From Pseudobdellovibrionaceae bacterium (GTDB lineage Bacteria; Bdellovibrionota; Bdellovibrionia; Bdellovibrionales; JAMPXM01): a stretch of 46,063 nt of DNA. A program made the translations under genes and the position numbers. Of this stretch, positions 42,151-46,063 are shown piece by piece. The stretch's first letter is position 1. Every line of letters begins with the position of its first letter. The notes under the pieces were generated by a model, which saw only the letters and a program-made list of their open reading frames with translations, had not been told where the DNA came from and did no database searches. The stretch covers positions 1 through 46,063 of the forward strand of contig CANHQR010000025.1 of the NCBI GenBank assembly GCA_947462815.1. The letters are read 5' to 3'.

Positions 42151-42845
42151 GCGCCACCTTCCTGATCCATGCGATAGCGAACCAACAAGCTCACGAGGAG
42201 ATCGAGGCCGGCCGTGATCGCGGCAATCGCCAGCAGAGGCAGGAGAAAATCGAAGGGCGTTTCCCAAATGGGTGCTAAATCCATCTTCGGCTCAAAGAAC
42301 TCAATCACCACGGCATTCAGCATCATGAGTAGGAGAAGACCCAAAACGAACAGTCGATGGCGTGCAAAAAAGGCGCGTGAGGCTTTGAGAACGTCGATTT
42401 CTCCGCGTCGGTAGGACTTATCGAACATCACGACGTAAGGGACGGGAGTGAGACGGATGAACTCCCAGAGAGCGGGCAGTATGAGCAGGGGCACTCGCCA
42501 CAAAGTTGCGGCAAGTGAACGCAGCGACTCAATCAGGAGGAGTGAAAACTCGAGACGATCCGGAAGCAAGGGGCGTGGCTTAAGTGCTTGGGAGATCAGG
42601 GTGAGGCGTCCGGCGAGGCCGAGCAGCTCAATGATGGAAAGTAGGCTCAGACTCGTGAGCACCAAGGGCACATGATCGGGGTGCTCACCTAGACCTAAGC
42701 GAAAGTGGAACAGGTCATCGAGGCCGCGGGCCGTGAGGGCCGCGAGGAAGCTCACGCCGACCACGGCGAGGCCTCGCGCCCGGAGCACTGCGACGGAATG
42801 CTGAAAAATGTAGCTCGAAAGCGAGGCTTGAGGCTGTGGCGTCAC
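42147..42845 (-). CDS. Polytopic membrane protein of unknown function
   Basis: 232 residues from a GTG at 42845. About five membrane segments are visible (about 25-45, 62-82, 113-135, 163-185, 197-217), joined by short basic loops (KSYRRGE, RHRLF). The layout, with PVPYVVMFDKSYRRGEIDVLKASRAFFARHR between segments, faintly resembles DUF975/glycerophosphoryl diester phosphodiesterase membrane-domain proteins. No named family is certain. It heads the murI-mpaA-dapD operon and overlaps murI by 4 bases. Its start lies inside the tRNA-Leu promoter region on the other strand. Confidence 0.7.
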   Translation of the reverse strand: MTPQPQASLSSYIFQHSVAVLRARGLAVVGVSFLAALTARGLDDLFHFRLGLGEHPDHVPLVLTSLSLLSIIELLGLAGRLTLISQALKPRPLLPDRLEFSLLLIESLRSLAATLWRVPLLILPALWEFIRLTPVPYVVMFDKSYRRGEIDVLKASRAFFARHRLFVLGLLLLMMLNAVVIEFFEPKMDLAPIWETPFDFLLPLLAIAAITAGLDLLVSLLVRYRMDQEGGA

Positions 42846-42856
42846 AGGTTTATGCT
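42828..42856 (+). promoter_or_regulatory. Promoter for tRNA-Leu, TTGAGG - 17 - TATGCT
   Basis: TTGAGG (42828-42833) and TATGCT (42851-42856) are separated by exactly 17 bases, followed by a GC-rich discriminator (CGGGG) about 35 bases before the tRNA. A GC-rich discriminator is typical of stable-RNA promoters under stringent control. Confidence 0.55.
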
Positions 42857-42890
42857 ATCGGGGTCGCGGCTAATCGCCAACGCGACAATT

Positions 42891-42981
42891 GCTCCGGTGG
42901 CGAAATTGGTAGACGCACAGGACTTAAAATCCTGGGACGGGTCACACTGTCGTGCCGGTTCAATTCCGGCCCGGAGCACCA
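42891..42981 (+). tRNA. tRNA-Leu (anticodon TAA)
   Basis: A 91-base class II tRNA. The acceptor GCTCCGG pairs with CCGGAGC, with discriminator A and an encoded CCA. The D-arm contains GGCGAAATTGGTAGACGC. The anticodon stem CAGGA/TCCTG encloses CTTAAAA (anticodon TAA). There is a long variable arm (ACGGGTCACACTGTCGT) and a T-loop TTCAATT. Confidence 0.96.
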
Positions 42982-43162
42982 TTTATCTTTTTGTTCATTT
43001 CGGATGGATCTCGGATCTCCTCACCTAACTGTTGGTCACAGAGCGCAACGGATCTCCTTACGTAAAGCATTCCTTCTTGTTCGCTCAAAATCTGAGAATG
43101 GGTGCCGGCTGATTTGTACGGTTTTACGGGGTCTACTCCAATTGACATCGTCCCTCAGCACG

Positions 43163-43651
43163 TCAAAGAAACGGCAAAAAGGGATCGCGATCGGGATCAT
43201 CCGTCTTGGCTTGAGCGACAAGTTTTTTGAACTCTTCCTGGGTCAGGGATTCCTTACCATCGGGTGTGGACTCAAAGAGTTTATCGAAGGCACGCTTGGA
43301 GTCTGTGGGTGTAGGTCGCCGAGGGCTGAGGCGCTTTTTCTTTTTTGTCTCGCCTGACTTGGCGGCCATCATCAGATCTTTGCTGGGGCGATCCAAAATC
43401 GTGACGAGCATTTGAAATCCTGAACGGGCTTCCTCTCGAGTCAATCGGCCGTCGCCATTTGTATCAAGTTGCAAGAAGAGATCGGCCGTCGCTTCTTGGC
43501 GAGTTGGAGTCTCGTCCGAACTCTCTGTTGCATTTCCCCCGTTGAAAGTTGGCAGACTTTGGCAGGCGCTCAAGGTCCAAAGGGTCAGACCGGCGACGAG
43601 GATGTGACGAAAGCCAATTTTTAAAAAAGCGGCTTGGGGGAAATGTAACAT
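43163..43651 (-). CDS. EF-hand lipoprotein
   Basis: 162 residues from the ATG at 43651, chosen for the AAGGAG site 5 bases upstream. The signal segment ends in the lipobox LSAC (Cys30), so it is a predicted lipoprotein. A canonical EF-hand loop DTNGDGRLTREE is at 63-74 (acidic residues at 1, 3, 5 and 12). A second, degenerate loop is near the C-terminus (STPDGKESLTQEEF). A lysine-rich segment (KKKKR) lies between. Calcium binding by the first loop is predicted; partners are unknown. The translation start region is covered by a tRNA-like hairpin (43654-43714). Confidence 0.78.
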   Translation of the reverse strand: MLHFPQAAFLKIGFRHILVAGLTLWTLSACQSLPTFNGGNATESSDETPTRQEATADLFLQLDTNGDGRLTREEARSGFQMLVTILDRPSKDLMMAAKSGETKKKKRLSPRRPTPTDSKRAFDKLFESTPDGKESLTQEEFKKLVAQAKTDDPDRDPFLPFL

Positions 43652-43653
43652 AA

Positions 43654-43714
43654 GGACTCCTTGCGTGGATTCGAACCCACTCGTCTGTCTCACTCTGCCA
43701 GTATGAAGGAGCCC
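43654..43714 (-). promoter_or_regulatory. tRNA-like leader that can mask the EF-hand gene ribosome binding site
   Basis: On the minus strand GGGCTCCTT (43714-43706) pairs with AAGGAGTCC (43662-43654), nine pairs with one G-U. The second arm contains the AAGGAG ribosome binding site of the EF-hand gene. Between the arms are TGGCAGAGTGA, like the D-arm of tRNA-Ser/Leu, and GTGGGTTCGAATCCAC, like a T-arm. The anticodon arm is missing, the T-stem has only four clean pairs, and no CCA follows. It is either a relic of a tRNA or a leader that regulates translation. Confidence 0.5.
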
Positions 43715-43839
43715 ATCGCCGAGGTCACTCTTCCCTTGGTCAGGAAAGCGCCGCAATTGGTCAAACTGCAGGGATTCAGGTTGCTCGACATCAAGTACGG
43801 ATGGCCGTGAGTCTCGATCTGAGGATCCGACAACTTCGC

Positions 43840-44205
43840 CTAGCGGCGACGAGGTACGGCGACGGGATTTTCGTCGGGATCGATGCGATAGATCATCAAT
43901 TCAAATTTTTTGTTCAAAGTGTGGTACACGCGAGCGCGGAGTTCGGGAATATAGCGGTAGTGTGTGAAGTAGATCTCGGCTTCTCGAGAAATTATTTTTC
44001 CATCGGTGCCGAAGCATTTGTAGTTTTCGGTGGGCTGAATGCGAATCCCCCCGCGGGCATCGATTTCGGTGATCACGCCGAAGGTTTCTTGCTCGCGAGG
44101 CGCAAACCAACCGCGTGCCACGAAGCCGACCCGATCGCCCACGCGAAGCAGACTTCCGTTTTTATCAAGGCTGCGAATTTCGAAGAGAGTCGGCTTGAGG
44201 GCCAT
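43840..44205 (-). CDS. Hypothetical protein
   Basis: 121 residues from the ATG at 44205 with AGAGGAC upstream. No signal peptide or membrane segment. The middle (RVGDRVGFVARGWFAPREQETFGVI) and the later strands read as a beta-rich SH3- or PilZ-like barrel; the C-terminus is basic (AVPRRR). No family is recognised. Upstream, in the opposite direction, is the patatin-like gene. Confidence 0.6.
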   Translation of the reverse strand: MALKPTLFEIRSLDKNGSLLRVGDRVGFVARGWFAPREQETFGVITEIDARGGIRIQPTENYKCFGTDGKIISREAEIYFTHYRYIPELRARVYHTLNKKFELMIYRIDPDENPVAVPRRR

Positions 44206-44313
44206 GTCCTCTGTATCGGCAAAAAACTCGGCCGACTTTGGTCGAATTGAGATGGTCTAGTGCGAAAGCTCCAGTCGCAGCTCCTCTAAAACGATTTGTT
44301 TTGAGAATCCAAT

Positions 44314-45369
44314 ATGGCGAGCTCTCATAAAGGCATGCAAGTGAATCAAAATGAGACGGTGGTGAATCTGGCCCTGCAGGGTGGCGGGTCGCATGGCGCT
44401 TTCACGTGGGGCGTCTTGGATCGGCTCCTCGAAGAATCTTGGCTCGGTTTTGATGGGCTTTCGGGAACAAGCGCGGGAGCCGTCAATGCGGCTTTGATGT
44501 TGGACGGCTGGGCAGAAGGTGGCCGGGAGCGCGCGCGAGAAAAGCTTCGCCAGTTCTGGACGGCTGTGGGAGAGTTTCACGCCTTCACGCCCTTTCGTCG
44601 TCATCCGCTCGATGTTTGGATGGGGCGCTTTGGTTTTGATCTTTCATTTTCCTATCATCTCTTCGCTTCGTTCTCGCATTTGATCTCTCCCTATCAGTGG
44701 AATCCGACCAATATCAATCCTGTGCGAGGCCTGCTCGAAGCGCACCTGAACTTCGATCGACTTCGAAAATTCAATGAGGTGAAGCTCTTTGTTTCGGCGA
44801 CATGCGTGGAGACAGGGCGCATTCGTGTCTTTCGCCGGGAAGAATTAGATTTAGGTGCCATGCTGGCCAGTACAGCCTTGCCGCTCATGTTTCATGCTCC
44901 GGAAGTGGACGGCCAACACTATTGGGATGGTGGGTTTGTTGGCAACCCGGCCCTATATCCGATTTTCTATGAATGCGCGGCTACGGATTTGGTCATCGTG
45001 CAGATCAATCCACTTCGCCGCGATGCTGTGCCAAAAACGGTGTTTGAGATCCAAGACCGCATGAGTGAGATTGCTTTCAACGCGTCCTTAGCGAGTGAGA
45101 TGCGGGCCATTCACTTTGTGAATCGTCTGATTGAGAAGGGTGCCTTGAACCAAGAAAGGTACCGAAAGGTCTTGGTGCATCGGATTGAAGCTGAAGATGA
45201 GATGCGCCCTCTGGGGAGCGCCACCAAACTTCTGATTGAGCCTGAATTTCTCCAGAGGCTTTTTGAATTTGGCCGTGCCGCCGCCGAGAATTGGCTCAAA
45301 GAGAATCGCCCGAAGCTCGGGCGTGAGTCGACGGTCGATATTCCCTCGATGTATCTAGCGCACAAATGA
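44314..45369 (+). CDS. Patatin-like phospholipase
   Basis: 351 residues. The oxyanion loop GGGSHG (23-28), the nucleophile elbow GTSAG (Ser53) and the DGG dyad motif in HYWDGGFVGNP (Asp at about 209) are all intact. Short bacterial patatins hydrolyse acyl esters of phospholipids. No signal peptide is visible; it is likely cytoplasmic or exported without a Sec signal. A bidirectional terminator follows the stop, shared with the convergent L,D-transpeptidase gene. Confidence 0.92.
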   Translation: MASSHKGMQVNQNETVVNLALQGGGSHGAFTWGVLDRLLEESWLGFDGLSGTSAGAVNAALMLDGWAEGGRERAREKLRQFWTAVGEFHAFTPFRRHPLDVWMGRFGFDLSFSYHLFASFSHLISPYQWNPTNINPVRGLLEAHLNFDRLRKFNEVKLFVSATCVETGRIRVFRREELDLGAMLASTALPLMFHAPEVDGQHYWDGGFVGNPALYPIFYECAATDLVIVQINPLRRDAVPKTVFEIQDRMSEIAFNASLASEMRAIHFVNRLIEKGALNQERYRKVLVHRIEAEDEMRPLGSATKLLIEPEFLQRLFEFGRAAAENWLKENRPKLGRESTVDIPSMYLAHK

Positions 45370-45371
45370 AA

Positions 45372-45405
45372 AAGGCGGCGCCCTCTCGGGTTTGCCGCCT
45401 CTTTC
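45372..45405. terminator. Bidirectional hairpin terminator between convergent genes
   Basis: AGGCGGC (45373-45379) pairs with GCCGCCT (45394-45400) around a 14-base loop that can pair partly itself (CCC/GGG). On the plus strand CTTTC follows; on the minus strand TTTTTC follows, so it is the better terminator for the L,D-transpeptidase gene. Confidence 0.75.
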
Positions 45406-45424
45406 GGGACGCCGTACGCCTGTG

Positions 45425-46063
45425 TCAGTTGCCGCCGCCGCTCCATTGGTCGTGGGGATTTGAAGTTGAGTGTGAGTAAGTGGCGCGGGGCGCAGAAATC
45501 TGTGAATTGGAGCTGACCGCAAAGCTGGGCAGCTGACCATCCGAGAAACCTCCACGTGAGATGCTTGAGGGATGGCTGTAATTCACGACCGTGCCCTCAT
45601 CAACAATGAAGTGTCCGCGGAAAGCGCGCTCGCCGAGATCGTAGAGATCTCCACCGCGTTTGCCGCCCGAAAAGGCGACAGCGTCGGGATACTGGTCGAC
45701 CGCCAGAGTACCCTCTTCAATCCATTGGCTGCGCGGAGTGCCTTGCGATAAGACGGTCTGACGATCGGCCACTTGGTGGTTGTTCGTGCGTTGATGGCCG
45801 ACAGTCGTCAAGATGTAGGACCAGCTGGTGGGCTGACGCGAATAACCGCTACGGTTCGCATCGCGGTATCCCTCTTTCGCGTAGATTTTGATGAGGGGTG
45901 TGCCGACCGGCAGCAGGGATCGCAAGTAAGCGATGCTCTCGTTATCAACGCGCGTGCAGCCCTTTGAGCGAATCGACGTGAAGAGACCAACGATTCCACC
46001 CCAGAACGAATCTTTGAAATCGATGAAGGATTTTTTGTCGGCTCCCCAGCCGCCCGTACCATG
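45425..46063 (-). CDS. L,D-transpeptidase (YkuD-type), N-terminus cut by window edge
   Basis: 212 residues are seen, in frame up to the right edge, so the start lies outside the window. The first visible residues HGTGGWG and, 30 residues on, SIRSKGCTRV (Cys36 here) form the YkuD catalytic His/Cys motif; the usual SHGC is SKGC. After it LPVGTPLIKIY matches the family ending. About 140 further residues follow the catalytic domain, Ser/Gly/Pro-rich with repeated Tyr-Ser, likely a separate tail. The enzyme cross-links peptidoglycan or anchors proteins to it in the periplasm. It converges with the patatin gene. Confidence 0.85.
   Translation of the reverse strand, partial: HGTGGWGADKKSFIDFKDSFWGGIVGLFTSIRSKGCTRVDNESIAYLRSLLPVGTPLIKIYAKEGYRDANRSGYSRQPTSWSYILTTVGHQRTNNHQVADRQTVLSQGTPRSQWIEEGTLAVDQYPDAVAFSGGKRGGDLYDLGERAFRGHFIVDEGTVVNYSHPSSISRGGFSDGQLPSFAVSSNSQISAPRATYSHSTSNPHDQWSGGGN

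Noticed and set aside
43654-43714. A functional tRNA on the minus strand
   Set aside because: No anticodon arm, a faulty T-stem and no CCA, so it is listed only as a tRNA-like leader.
1-46063. CRISPR arrays, insertion sequences, integrases or phage genes
   Set aside because: No regularly spaced repeats, transposase motifs or terminal inverted repeats were found while reading the window; both tRNAs lack duplicated 3' ends that would mark an integrated element.

Overview
The window is ordinary bacterial chromosome, estimated by eye at 55-57% G+C. It is densely coded, with many 4-base ATGA gene overlaps and many lipoproteins (signal peptide plus lipobox), and I see no phage, IS or CRISPR material. 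LPS genes (Kdo transferase, heptosyltransferase-type GT9) and outer-membrane beta-barrels show a Gram-negative cell. An AglR/TolQ-ExbD-Glt-CglB type gene set points to the former deltaproteobacteria. Moderate G+C argues against a typical myxobacterium, so a Bdellovibrionota-like organism is my best guess; this is inference.

Layout. 1-5384 (minus strand): a conserved protein of uncertain function, translationally coupled to an RNase Z-type metallo-beta-lactamase; then an orphan FliG C-terminal-like protein, a monoheme (CxxCH) lipoprotein and a phospholipase D/cardiolipin synthase cut by the left edge. 5760-13461 (plus): a lipoprotein of unknown function, a DUF5522-BtuF-like fusion, and an outer-membrane barrel gene overlapping a 1284-residue lipoprotein with an internal duplication. 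13517-15957 (minus): waaA preceded by a GT9 heptosyltransferase. 16255-18629: a secreted unknown, a DUF1338 (HglS-like) enzyme, a GNAT acetyltransferase and tRNA-Ala(GGC). 19089-21801: an HlyD/MacA adaptor, FtsX-type permease and LolD/MacB ATPase. 21886-22395: a small outer-membrane barrel protein.

The centrepiece is 23135-34227, a ten-gene operon: one TolQ/MotA-type and two ExbD/TolR-type proteins, a 1015-residue periplasmic TPR protein, a small secreted protein, an inner-membrane protein with an AgmX/PglI (TonB-like) C-terminus, an Ig-like lipoprotein, an outer-membrane barrel, a second periplasmic repeat protein, and a VWA-domain lipoprotein with an intact MIDAS motif. This is the logic of the Myxococcus Agl-Glt gliding motor and CglB adhesin: a proton-driven inner-membrane motor, a periplasmic transmission and a surface adhesin. 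A perfect -35 with 17-base spacing lies about 360 bases upstream, and a strong hairpin terminator closes the operon.

After it come ridA, a YdcF-like protein, an Mla-type lipid transporter whose ATPase has lost its core catalytic residues, and a LolC/E-type permease. On the minus strand follow four genes chained by 4-base overlaps: a membrane protein, murI, an M14 murein-peptide carboxypeptidase and dapD, all but the first concerned with the D-Glu and DAP of peptidoglycan. The right end holds tRNA-Leu(TAA), an EF-hand lipoprotein preceded by a tRNA-like leader that can mask its ribosome binding site, a patatin-like phospholipase, and an L,D-transpeptidase cut by the right edge.
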